From: Flammeovirga sp. SJP92 | Lineage (GTDB): Bacteria > Bacteroidota > Bacteroidia > Cytophagales > Flammeovirgaceae | Assembly (NCBI RefSeq): GCF_001583495.1 | Contig: NZ_LQAQ01000018.1 | Location: 124,001 to 188,000 of the forward strand | DNA: 64,000 bases | Direction: 5' to 3' | Shown here: piece by piece, positions 17,112-25,388 of the stretch | How positions within the stretch are numbered: the first letter of the stretch is position 1 | How the letters are laid out: every line of letters begins with the position of its first letter | Program-made: the position numbers and the translations under genes | Notes under the pieces: model-generated | The model's input: only the letters and a program-made list of their open reading frames with translations | Told to the model about the DNA's origin: nothing | Database searches by the model: none

Positions 17112-18481
17112 ATTCCCAGATACATTGGACCTAATAATAAAATTCCTGCTACTACCATTAATATAGCAAGAAGTGGTCCCATCCATTTCACCCAAACTTC
17201 ATAAGGAATCTTTGCGATGGAAAGCACCCCCATTGTCACTCCACTTGTTGGAATAATCAGGTTCGTTAGCCCATCTCCAAATTGGAAAGCCAATACGGCA
17301 ATTTGACGTGAAATTCCTAATAGATCACTCAGTGGTGCCATAATAGGCATCGTCAACGCTGCTTGTCCACTACCTGAAGGCAAGAAAGTATTTAGAAAGC
17401 TTTGGAATACAAACATGGCTTCAATTGAGGCTACTTTTGGTAATCCGTTGACTGCTGTGGCAATGCCGTGTAATACGGTATCAATAATTTTTCCATCAGA
17501 AGCAATAATCAAAATACCTTTACAAAATGCCACCACTAATGCGGCTGTCATCATTTCTTTGGCACCTTTTACAAAACCACCACTCATTTTATCCATGTTC
17601 ACTCCACAAACCAGACATGAAATCACGCCAATAGCAAAGAATAAGCCTCCAATTTCAACCATGTACCATTTATACTTTGCTACTCCAATAACCAATGTAA
17701 TTATACCTAATGCAAAAAGAAATAAAACCAGCATTCTCTGCCAGGTAAAGCTTACTTTCTCAGCACTCTTCAAATCTTCATCAGAACCTACACTTTCAGG
17801 CATTAGACTTTTGGAAGGGTCAGCTGAAATCATCAATACATAACGCATAATATAAGCAACTCCGATAGCTGTAAATACGCCCCAGATAAAAATCCTATAC
17901 TGCCACCCACTAAACAATGGCACCTCTGCAATAGCCTGTGCAATTCCAATGGTAAATGGATTACTCACTGCTCCTGCAAATCCTACTCCAGCACCTACAA
18001 ACGGAATTGCAACTCCCACAATTGGGTCTAATTTCATTGCTTTTGCCATTGGTATTGTAACCAAAATAAAGACTAGTACCTCTTCAGACATACCAAACGT
18101 AGCACCTGCAATAGAGAAAATGACTGTAATAAAAGGAATAATGATTTTTTTATATAAAGCATGCTTATTACTCCAGTTTACTAGACCTTGTAAACCTGCT
18201 TCAATGGCTCCCGTCACATTCATCATTCCAAAAGCTCCTCCCACTATAAAAATAAACGCAATGATTTCTGAAGCAGAAATAAATCCTTTTAGAGGTGCCG
18301 TGAAAAATGAAGCAATACCTTGAGGAGAAGCCGCTACTTTTTGATAAGATCCGGGCACTAAAATATTTCTACCATTAAGCAGCTCTCTACTATACTCTCC
18401 TGCTGGTATAAGCCATGTTAGACCAATAAAAATTAATAGGATAACAGAGGCAATGACTAATGTATCTGGAAGTTTTTTCAT
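17105..18481 (-). CDS. YfcC-family / C4-dicarboxylate anaerobic carrier-like transporter
   Basis: The 458-aa inner-membrane protein has about 12 hydrophobic segments. It shows the family sequence 'PDTLVIASVILLIFIGLTWL', 'IPAGEYSR', 'VGGAFGMMNVTGAIEAG', 'GATFGMSEEVLVFILVTIPM' and 'FLNTFLPSGSGQAALTMPIM'. It fits YfcC/DcuC-like carriers (PF03606), which move dicarboxylates, amino acids or arginine-type compounds. The downstream membrane gene overlaps it, so the pair forms an operon. The substrate is not predictable from sequence alone. Confidence 0.8.
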   Translation of the reverse strand: MKKLPDTLVIASVILLIFIGLTWLIPAGEYSRELLNGRNILVPGSYQKVAASPQGIASFFTAPLKGFISASEIIAFIFIVGGAFGMMNVTGAIEAGLQGLVNWSNKHALYKKIIIPFITVIFSIAGATFGMSEEVLVFILVTIPMAKAMKLDPIVGVAIPFVGAGVGFAGAVSNPFTIGIAQAIAEVPLFSGWQYRIFIWGVFTAIGVAYIMRYVLMISADPSKSLMPESVGSDEDLKSAEKVSFTWQRMLVLFLFALGIITLVIGVAKYKWYMVEIGGLFFAIGVISCLVCGVNMDKMSGGFVKGAKEMMTAALVVAFCKGILIIASDGKIIDTVLHGIATAVNGLPKVASIEAMFVFQSFLNTFLPSGSGQAALTMPIMAPLSDLLGISRQIAVLAFQFGDGLTNLIIPTSGVTMGVLSIAKIPYEVWVKWMGPLLAILMVVAGILLLGPMYLGIW

Positions 18482-18618
18482 TAGGAATAGGTTTCAAGTC
18501 GATAAGAATACAAACTTATCGAACACAGAGTAAACAAACTAAAAAAAATCACTTTTATTAATGCGTAACATTGACTATTTTTCAAGAATAAATAAAAATT
18601 ACAATTACATATTTTAAA

Positions 18619-21189
18619 ATGAAAATTAAAGAATTAGATGAAATTTTTGACGATTATGAAAGTTACAAAGCATTAGGAGAAGATAGTTATATAATTGGTG
18701 CTCAGCACCCTCAGAATTTTAAGCAGCATAAAAAATTTATAATTCCTTTATTTTATTTCGATGGTGAAGATTGGTTTAAATTAGATATCAATAAATTAGG
18801 TGAATCCATATTTCTGGCAAGTGCACCCTATACATTAACAACTGATTTTAAGTTAGAGGAATTAATAAAAGTTAAAGGCGTACGTCCTAATAAACAGCTC
18901 ACGGATGACGATGAGCACAATAAGGAACACTCTTTAACGAAGCATATCACACATGCAGACCGCTTAAGCGTACTTTCTGAAGATCAATTATTAGAAATTT
19001 TCCCTGGTGAGATTGACTTTGAATTACATCTGTTTCATCCAGACAAACATTATTATGACATCATCAACGAGGTGTATGTCGCTCAGGAACGTAAATTTTT
19101 CGTAGAATCTAAAGATGGATTAATTTACGGTCCTTTTGTAGGTGTTAAAACGAGTACTGAAGCCAAAGCAATACGCTTATCAGCTACAGGTGTTCGTAAA
19201 AGTGTAGAAGCTTATAACCTACCATCAGAAGCTTTTCTGGAATTCAATATGCCGGAGGAAGGACTAAAACGTAAGTTAGTCCGAAGCACGCATGATATTG
19301 AATACTACATTGAAGATACCGTTGACTTTATCAGCCGACAAGATTTATTCAAATGGGCTGAAGAGCAATTGAATAAAAAGCAATCGTTAGAAGTAGCCGA
19401 TAAAGTTTGGAAAGCAATCTCAAAAGATAATGCCATTCACTCTTTTCAAGAACGTTATCAACGTTTGGAGAAGCTTTTCCAAAAACCGCAGGAGAACCTG
19501 CAGTATCTTCAACAATTCGTTACTTCTTTAGCTGAAAATGACTTTTTTAAAGCCAGTCTTGATTCTCTCCAAAATGAAAAATTGGAATTAGACAATGCTG
19601 TTGCTCAACAAAAAAGGGAACGAGATCTTGTAAGAAGAGAAACGGGGCGTTTGCAGGAAGAAATGCAAGACCTTGAAGAAGGCATTAATAATTTGAAAGC
19701 CAATGAGCAGAAAATTAGAGAGAGTCTTCAGAAGGAGAGAGAGTTCGCCATCAACAAAGAAATTGAAGAAGGCTTATCCAAATTGGAAAAAGTACGTGAA
19801 GAACTTTCTGACCGTGCTGAAGCGATTGAATTGGCCCACAATTTCGACAACCTTGCACGTATCAATGAAGAAATTGATAATGCCAAGGAGATCAAACATA
19901 ATTTAGAAATCTCAATTTCAGCCTTAAAAGAAGAGTTTGTAAAAGCTCAAGAAGATGCCGATACAGCGCTGAAGAATTTATTGAAAACCAAAATGCAATT
20001 GGACGTTTTCAGTAATGGTTCTGCCAATTCAAAGAAGAACACTCCAGCAATTGAAGTATTGGACATCAAGGACTATAGAATTGAGAAACCAACTGCGATT
20101 ACGACACTAAAGGAGTTATCGCAAAAGCTTCATAAGCGATTGGGACGTTTGGGAAGAAGTTATCCAGACCACTTCATTGCCAACTTACTGATCTCCATGC
20201 ATCAAAACTCTTTAACGTTGCTTTGGGGCCCTCCAGGTTCTGGTAAAACGTCATTGGGTCGATACATGATCCAATCACTTACAAAAGCAGATCGTTACTC
20301 GGAGATTTCTGTCGCTAGAGGTTGGTCTTCACAAAAAGACATCATTGGTTTTGCCAATCCACTTTCAAAACGTTTTCAGAGAGCAAATACCGATTTGTAT
20401 GACCTCTTAAAGCAGTTGGACGGAGAATTCAATAATTCTACTTACTTACAATCTCCAATGTCTTATTGTCTATTGGATGAAGCGAATCTTAGCCCTATTG
20501 AACATTATTGGGCTTCATTCTATTCGCTGACGGACTCTAAAGCACAATTAGACAAGGGTTTAAAGATTTCATTGGGTAATAATGAATCGATTGAGTATGC
20601 CAATAACTTACGTTTCTTAGGCACATTGAATTTAGATTCTACAACGGAGCAAATCTCTCCACGATTATTGGACCGTTGTCATATCATTAGATTGGATCTT
20701 CCAAGAAGTAATATGCCTTTGATCGGGTCCGAAATTATAATGCCTGAACCTTTTGAAATTCCATTTGACAACATTCGTTCATTGTTTGAGTTAAAAGATT
20801 TCAAACAAGAATTAGCTCCTGATCAATTAGAATTTATTGATACAGAACTAGAGGAACGTTTCGAGCAAATTGCTTCAGAATTAAGAAATTTAGGTATTCA
20901 GATTAGTTTACGTACTCGAAAAGCAGTCATTGAATACTGTAATTTGGCTCACTCTGCGATGAATGAGCAATTCAGACCATTGGATTATTGCTTAGCTCAA
21001 AGAGTATTCACAAGAATTAATCTTCAAGGTGCTGAATCGAGAGAAGGTATTAAGGCTTTATTAGAAATTGTAAAGAGCTTTGCTTTAAAAGATTCACACG
21101 CTGAATGGACCTTACAGAAAATGTTGGAAAGAGGCGGTAAAGAAGGCTTCAACCATCACTTCTACAATTATTTCTCAATAGATGGATAA
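18619..21189 (+). CDS. McrB-like AAA+ NTPase with long coiled coil (CoCoNuT-like defence)
   Basis: 856 aa. Residues 1-290 are an unrecognised globular region that may be the sensor. About 310-470 is a heptad-rich coiled coil (e.g. 'RETGRLQEEMQDLEEGINNL'). About 500-750 is an AAA+ domain: Walker A G537PPGSGKT544, Walker B 'YCLLDEANLS' with D620 and E621, and 'GTLNLDSTTEQISPRLLDRC' around residues 668-687. The DEANLSPIEHYW and TTE..SPRL..R signature is that of McrB relatives paired with DUF2357 proteins. The classical McrB NxxD guanine motif is absent (N-L-D-S here). It is followed after two bases by the nuclease gene. By analogy with McrBC it would be a nucleotide-driven translocase that activates its partner against foreign nucleic acid. 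Confidence 0.8.
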   Translation: MKIKELDEIFDDYESYKALGEDSYIIGAQHPQNFKQHKKFIIPLFYFDGEDWFKLDINKLGESIFLASAPYTLTTDFKLEELIKVKGVRPNKQLTDDDEHNKEHSLTKHITHADRLSVLSEDQLLEIFPGEIDFELHLFHPDKHYYDIINEVYVAQERKFFVESKDGLIYGPFVGVKTSTEAKAIRLSATGVRKSVEAYNLPSEAFLEFNMPEEGLKRKLVRSTHDIEYYIEDTVDFISRQDLFKWAEEQLNKKQSLEVADKVWKAISKDNAIHSFQERYQRLEKLFQKPQENLQYLQQFVTSLAENDFFKASLDSLQNEKLELDNAVAQQKRERDLVRRETGRLQEEMQDLEEGINNLKANEQKIRESLQKEREFAINKEIEEGLSKLEKVREELSDRAEAIELAHNFDNLARINEEIDNAKEIKHNLEISISALKEEFVKAQEDADTALKNLLKTKMQLDVFSNGSANSKKNTPAIEVLDIKDYRIEKPTAITTLKELSQKLHKRLGRLGRSYPDHFIANLLISMHQNSLTLLWGPPGSGKTSLGRYMIQSLTKADRYSEISVARGWSSQKDIIGFANPLSKRFQRANTDLYDLLKQLDGEFNNSTYLQSPMSYCLLDEANLSPIEHYWASFYSLTDSKAQLDKGLKISLGNNESIEYANNLRFLGTLNLDSTTEQISPRLLDRCHIIRLDLPRSNMPLIGSEIIMPEPFEIPFDNIRSLFELKDFKQELAPDQLEFIDTELEERFEQIASELRNLGIQISLRTRKAVIEYCNLAHSAMNEQFRPLDYCLAQRVFTRINLQGAESREGIKALLEIVKSFALKDSHAEWTLQKMLERGGKEGFNHHFYNYFSIDG

Positions 21190-21191
21190 AT

Positions 21192-22892
21192 ATGGAGTTC
21201 AAAATTTTTCATATTCGAAAAGATAGTGCTCCACCTTACAATACAGAAAGAGAAGAGGTGCTCCCAATCGACGGTTTCCACGTCGTTTTGGAGCATCATT
21301 TCTATGAACTAGAATTTCATTATTTCGAACTGCCTGTCAGTACAGATGTTTTTATTGATGAAATTGAGGTCGATAAATCCCTTATCACCAACGACGAGCA
21401 AATCGGCATCGTCAAAGTAGGGTTAGGGCAACATTTCTCCAACCAATTAGGACATGCTACAGTAAAGATAGATCAAGATTCTTTTCAAGTTCGAGTAGAT
21501 GCTTCTAAATTGAGTAGTGAGGACGCAGAAGGCATGATTACTTACCTTTATCGTAAGAATAAATCATTGATCCTCCAGCTTTTCACAAAAGAAGAAGTAG
21601 GTGGAGAAAAGAACAATTCCACTATTAGTATGACTAGACTTTCTCCTTTGGAGAAGTTTATCAACGAGATGGAAAACATTCTGCCAGCCTTAGCACATAG
21701 CCCAAGATACAGTACTATTCAAGACCGTGAAATCCAAGATTTTGCTACCGCAAATATTGATGAGCAAAGTATTGATTGGCTGTTAGAACATCTTGATGAA
21801 TTGTATTTTGATGATTCATTAAAAGATCATCCTGACGCTATTGAGATTGATGGGCAATATACTGTTATAGACAGAATTGATGCTCCAGTAATTAAAATGG
21901 AGTATGCAACTTATGAAAATGAGTGCATTCTAGGAGGTTTCTATTGGGCGCGAAAACTTGTCGATGACCTCATTAGTCATATTGAAAGAATCAATGGGCA
22001 GAAAAGCCTTATTCAGAATGAAGGAAGCGGATACGCCACTTTTGAATCGGCTCAAGTGATCATTAATGCTCAGGCCATTGAGGACGCACAAGACATTAGA
22101 ACGAGGTTGTACAGACTGGAAAGGAAATACATGCAACTTTTCCCCAATACAACACCTAATGTTCACCCTCCCCTTTTGACCAAGCGTTTTAGTTCAGTGA
22201 ATGTCTATTCCAATATCTTCTTGAATCTACTTCAAGTTTATAATCTTAAGTTAGATACTCAAAACGATACGGGAGCCGTTAAAACTTCCTTTCTGGATCA
22301 AATTTACGAGCTGTATACTTATTATCAGTTGTATGATGCGTTATTGGAATGCTTCAAGGATTTTAATTATAAACTGGAAATAAGCGACACTGAGGAAGGC
22401 GAATTTATCCCTAAGCGTGTTTCCATACAGCCTATCAATGGTAAATGGCAAATGAACTTGCTCTATCAACCACAAATTGGTAGAGAACCGGGAGATACAC
22501 ACTTGGTATTGCATGGGAAACCACATCGAGATAGCTTCTACTATACGCCTGACTTTGTATTGGAATACTGCGATCCTCACCTATCATTGCGATATGGTAT
22601 TTTGGATGCCAAATACAAGATGGCTAAAACGGTACTGGAACAAGATCTTAAGGAATCCTCTTTCAAATATTATACTTGTGTAAGGGTAATTGGAGAAAAA
22701 AGGGACCATCAGAAACCAGATTTCTTATGGCTGATTTGTCCTAATGCATGCTATGGTCGTCCTGTATGGACCATGAATTATGATGATAATTTCTTACCGA
22801 TTATCGGTATAGTAATGAATAATGCAGAGAGCAATGATCCAATCAAGCAAAGTATCAAGAAGATGATGCGAGAGTGGAATGTAGGAATTTAA
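21192..22892 (+). CDS. DUF2357/McrC-like protein with PD-(D/E)xK nuclease domain
   Basis: 566 aa. The N-terminal and middle parts look like the DUF2357/McrC N-domain (e.g. 'LARKL...' replaced here by 'GFYWARKLVDDLISHIERIN'). The C-terminus carries a PD-(D/E)xK nuclease core: 'YYTPDFVLEYCD' with P453-D454, then 'RYGILDAKYKMAK' with D472-x-K474, then 'KYYTCVRVIGEKRD'. All three catalytic positions are present. It is separated by two bases from the AAA+ gene, so the two are expected to form one complex, as McrB and McrC do. A perfect 19-bp terminator follows. No methylase or helicase gene accompanies the pair. Confidence 0.8.
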   Translation: MEFKIFHIRKDSAPPYNTEREEVLPIDGFHVVLEHHFYELEFHYFELPVSTDVFIDEIEVDKSLITNDEQIGIVKVGLGQHFSNQLGHATVKIDQDSFQVRVDASKLSSEDAEGMITYLYRKNKSLILQLFTKEEVGGEKNNSTISMTRLSPLEKFINEMENILPALAHSPRYSTIQDREIQDFATANIDEQSIDWLLEHLDELYFDDSLKDHPDAIEIDGQYTVIDRIDAPVIKMEYATYENECILGGFYWARKLVDDLISHIERINGQKSLIQNEGSGYATFESAQVIINAQAIEDAQDIRTRLYRLERKYMQLFPNTTPNVHPPLLTKRFSSVNVYSNIFLNLLQVYNLKLDTQNDTGAVKTSFLDQIYELYTYYQLYDALLECFKDFNYKLEISDTEEGEFIPKRVSIQPINGKWQMNLLYQPQIGREPGDTHLVLHGKPHRDSFYYTPDFVLEYCDPHLSLRYGILDAKYKMAKTVLEQDLKESSFKYYTCVRVIGEKRDHQKPDFLWLICPNACYGRPVWTMNYDDNFLPIIGIVMNNAESNDPIKQSIKKMMREWNVGI

Positions 22893-22916
22893 TTTCAAAA
22901 CAATTGTTCTTCAAAC

Positions 22917-22960
22917 ATAATTAAGGGTTAGACTACCATTTTAGTCTAACCCTTAATTAT
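22917..22960 (+). terminator. Terminator of the McrBC-like operon
   Basis: A perfect 19-bp stem (arms 22917-22935 and 22942-22960) with a 6-base loop; each arm contains AAGGGTTAGACTA or its complement. A short T-rich stretch follows. It closes the two-gene unit. Confidence 0.8.
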
Positions 22961-22988
22961 TTCATACTTTGTTATAAGTAGTACTTTT

Positions 22989-23062
22989 CGTTAACTTTCA
23001 ATCAGTCTTTCTACAAGTATTGATAGGATCTACTTTCAAAGTTTCTTCATCTTCATTTTTTC
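22989..23062. repeat. Imperfect direct repeat, copy 1, downstream of the DUF6377 gene
   Basis: About 73 bases share roughly 80% identity with 24909-24982 in the same orientation. Shared blocks are ACTTTCAA, TTCTACA, TAGGA followed by CTACTTTCAAA, and CTTCATTTTT. The two copies flank the regulator gene. Confidence 0.6.
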
Positions 23063-23108
23063 CTAAAATCACAAATAAAAAGCCTGATATAGAGTGTAAT
23101 TATTTTCA

Positions 23109-24794
23109 TTAGATCGATGAGATATTCATCAACTGCTCTTCAAAGTCTTTTACATCAGATGGAATTTTTGCTTTGATACGATTTCTGTAAGCGTAAATCG
23201 TATTTTTTGTCAGACCTAATATATTGGCTACCCTGTCAGTATCTGAGATGCCTAAACGCATCAGTGCAAAAACACGAAGTTCTGGCGTTAATTTCTTCTC
23301 TTTAGTAGAACCAAAGCCACCTTTATCATTGGTTATTTTCTCAAGGTCTTTGATAAAAGTGGGGTACAAATCCAGAAACAGTTCATCGAAATTTTGATAA
23401 AAAAGGTCTCTTTGTTTCTTCGGTTTAAAAGCCTTAATAAGATCATCAATTTTAGTATATTTCTTTTGAACTAATAAACTACCTACCGTATAATGGAAGT
23501 AATCTAGCTGTTCAAAAAACTGGGCACTGATTTCAAAAAACCGCTTGACATACATCTCCCTTAAACTATTGGCATTTTGAAGCTGAACATTGATTTCTTC
23601 TAACTGTTCATTCTTCTTATTCAATAGCTTTTGGTTTTCTTTAATCTGCTGATTATTTGTCTCTAGCTCCAAGTTCTGTTTTTTCATCAACTTCTGAGAG
23701 CTTTGAATCTGACGGTTTCTTTTATTTAATCTTACTGTTTGTAAGAAAAGTGATGAAATGAAAATGGAGAGAATCACGATCAGACTAAACCATATCATTT
23801 CTTTTTTCTGATGTAAATTTTCGATTTGTGCTTCAATAATGGGAAGAAAGCTATTGATTTGTGAAATACGCTGACGGGCACCATATTGTCGTGCATTTCT
23901 CAATGCCATTTGCATAAAGTGATCTGCCAATTCTAATTCTTTCCTATCAAAAAATAAAACCGCTAAGGCCTGATCTGATATTGCTTCATAAGTACATGAG
24001 CGGATATCATAAATAGCACTTTGCTGTAGCTCTAATATTCTTGCTTCATTGTCTTCCAACAACCAAGATTTACTAGCGTGGGTCATGGCTAATTCATGCA
24101 AAGTCACTTTATCTTCATGGATAATTCGATCGTAGATGGCAATTGCACTGTCTAATTTTCCTCTCCGTGCAAAGTTCGACGCTTTGGTGAATAAATAGGT
24201 AAACGAGTCTTCATCGGCATATTTCAAAACCGAATCTCCATAAATCATCCCCTGTTCATAGTACTTCCAATAATATTCCTCGTATTCATTATACTCCGCT
24301 ACATCAAAACTTAAACGATTTTTTAATGTGTAATACTTCACAATATATTCTCGTTTAATTAGTGTGTGAGGAGCAATATTTTTCAAAATTTTCTCCGTCT
24401 CAAGAAATATTCCCAGAGAAATTAAAACTTCAGCCTTGCTAAGTTGTGCCTCCAATTTTAATTGAGGATCATCCTGTTGATTGGCCGTTTCTATTAAGAC
24501 ATTGGCTTGTGCCAAAGCTTCTTCCCCTTTATAAGAAATAAGCAATTCTAAAATTTGTCCTTGAGTTTGAAAAGCACGCTGATACTGTTTTGTCTCTAAA
24601 AAATTATCCGCTTTTTCTCTTAATCGTTTGAGTTGATCATCTCTTTGCTGATCATAGATATATCGACGTTCTTGCTCTTTTTCTAATTCCTCTAGTTTCT
24701 TCTCAATCTTAGGTGTGATGCTTCCCCACACCTTTGAAAAAGGATTCATCAATAAAAAATAGAACATTAGAGAAAGTAAATAAAAATGCTTCAT
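23109..24794 (-). CDS. Membrane-anchored TPR regulator, DUF6377 type
   Basis: 561 aa. A signal or anchor segment (LLSLMFYFLLMNPFSKVWG) is followed by helical TPR-like repeats to about residue 325, a membrane segment (IWFSLIVILSIFISSLFLQ, about 335-355), and a coiled coil (about 360-410). The C-terminal helix-turn-helix, 'MRLGISDTDRVANILGLTKN' near residues 515-535, is followed by TIYAYRNRIKAKI. This layout matches DUF6377 regulators that sit beside SusC/SusD loci in Bacteroidota and sense sugars in the periplasm. It should control the adjacent GH97-SusC-SusD genes. A -7 box lies at 24850-24843. Confidence 0.8.
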   Translation of the reverse strand: MKHFYLLSLMFYFLLMNPFSKVWGSITPKIEKKLEELEKEQERRYIYDQQRDDQLKRLREKADNFLETKQYQRAFQTQGQILELLISYKGEEALAQANVLIETANQQDDPQLKLEAQLSKAEVLISLGIFLETEKILKNIAPHTLIKREYIVKYYTLKNRLSFDVAEYNEYEEYYWKYYEQGMIYGDSVLKYADEDSFTYLFTKASNFARRGKLDSAIAIYDRIIHEDKVTLHELAMTHASKSWLLEDNEARILELQQSAIYDIRSCTYEAISDQALAVLFFDRKELELADHFMQMALRNARQYGARQRISQINSFLPIIEAQIENLHQKKEMIWFSLIVILSIFISSLFLQTVRLNKRNRQIQSSQKLMKKQNLELETNNQQIKENQKLLNKKNEQLEEINVQLQNANSLREMYVKRFFEISAQFFEQLDYFHYTVGSLLVQKKYTKIDDLIKAFKPKKQRDLFYQNFDELFLDLYPTFIKDLEKITNDKGGFGSTKEKKLTPELRVFALMRLGISDTDRVANILGLTKNTIYAYRNRIKAKIPSDVKDFEEQLMNISSI

Positions 24795-24842
24795 CGATTG
24801 ATCGGATTCATTTACAACATATAGCTTTTATAAGCACTAATA

Positions 24843-24850
24843 CAAAGATA
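24843..24850 (-). promoter_or_regulatory. Bacteroidota -7 box for the DUF6377 regulator
   Basis: The minus strand reads TATCTTTG, matching TAnnTTTG, about 49 bases upstream of the ATG at 24794. Confidence 0.5.
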
Positions 24851-24908
24851 GCTTGTTTCTGAAGACAATAAATATTTCCATTTAAATACACTGTAAACTA
24901 AGCTTTCG

Positions 24909-24982
24909 TTTACTTTCAAACGGTCATTCTACATGATTTTATAGGAACTACTTTCAAACTTCCTTCTTCTTCATTTTTGTCT
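24909..24982. repeat. Imperfect direct repeat, copy 2, upstream of the DUF6377 gene
   Basis: This is the counterpart of 22989-23062. It lies upstream of the regulator promoter box, between regulator and SusD. It could be a regulator binding site or part of a dispersed repeat. Confidence 0.6.
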
Positions 24983-25291
24983 TAACACAAAAACGAAGAA
25001 AAAAAGTCAAGGCTTTGAAGTCAAAAGCTAAATTCCATTCCTCTCGCCTAAATGATTTTAAACTCGCTAAAGCTCAAACAAAAAAATCATTTTTAACGGC
25101 TCAATACATGAAATTCTTAACGCTTTTCCCTCCAAGGCCGGGGTAGAACTACCAAACTAAAAAAGAAGTAATTCCACTGGCTCGAATATTTAGTGCAAGC
25201 ATCGTTCGTGTCCTATAAATCATCAGAAAGATTCGAATTTCTAATCGAAAACGTAGTTTAAAGGATAAAAAATAATTTTAAAAAAAAGGCG

Positions 25292-25318
25292 ATACAGTTG
25301 GCAAATTGCCAACTGTAT
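25292..25318 (-). terminator. Terminator of the GH97-SusC-SusD operon
   Basis: ATACAGTTGGCAA pairs exactly with TTGCCAACTGTAT around a single central base. The minus strand continues through CGCC into a long T-tract. It lies about 70 bases past the SusD stop codon. Confidence 0.75.
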
Positions 25319-25388
25319 TACTTGCCTATTGTCAACGTTACTGTTTTATTTAAAAATCGTCAGCTGTATTATTTTTGAGGAATAAATA

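Larger units (their letters stand above)
24795..25388. other. Intergenic region between SusD and the regulator gene
   Basis: It holds the regulator's promoter box (24843-24850), a direct-repeat copy (24909-24982), a T-tract terminator (25292-25318) and, at about 24985-25200, a less AT-rich non-coding stretch that looks like a dispersed intergenic repeat. No ORF is convincing. Confidence 0.55.

Noticed and set aside
23109-24794. Hybrid two-component regulator of the Sus type
   Set aside because: There is no kinase or receiver domain; TPRs, one membrane helix and an HTH fit the DUF6377 type.
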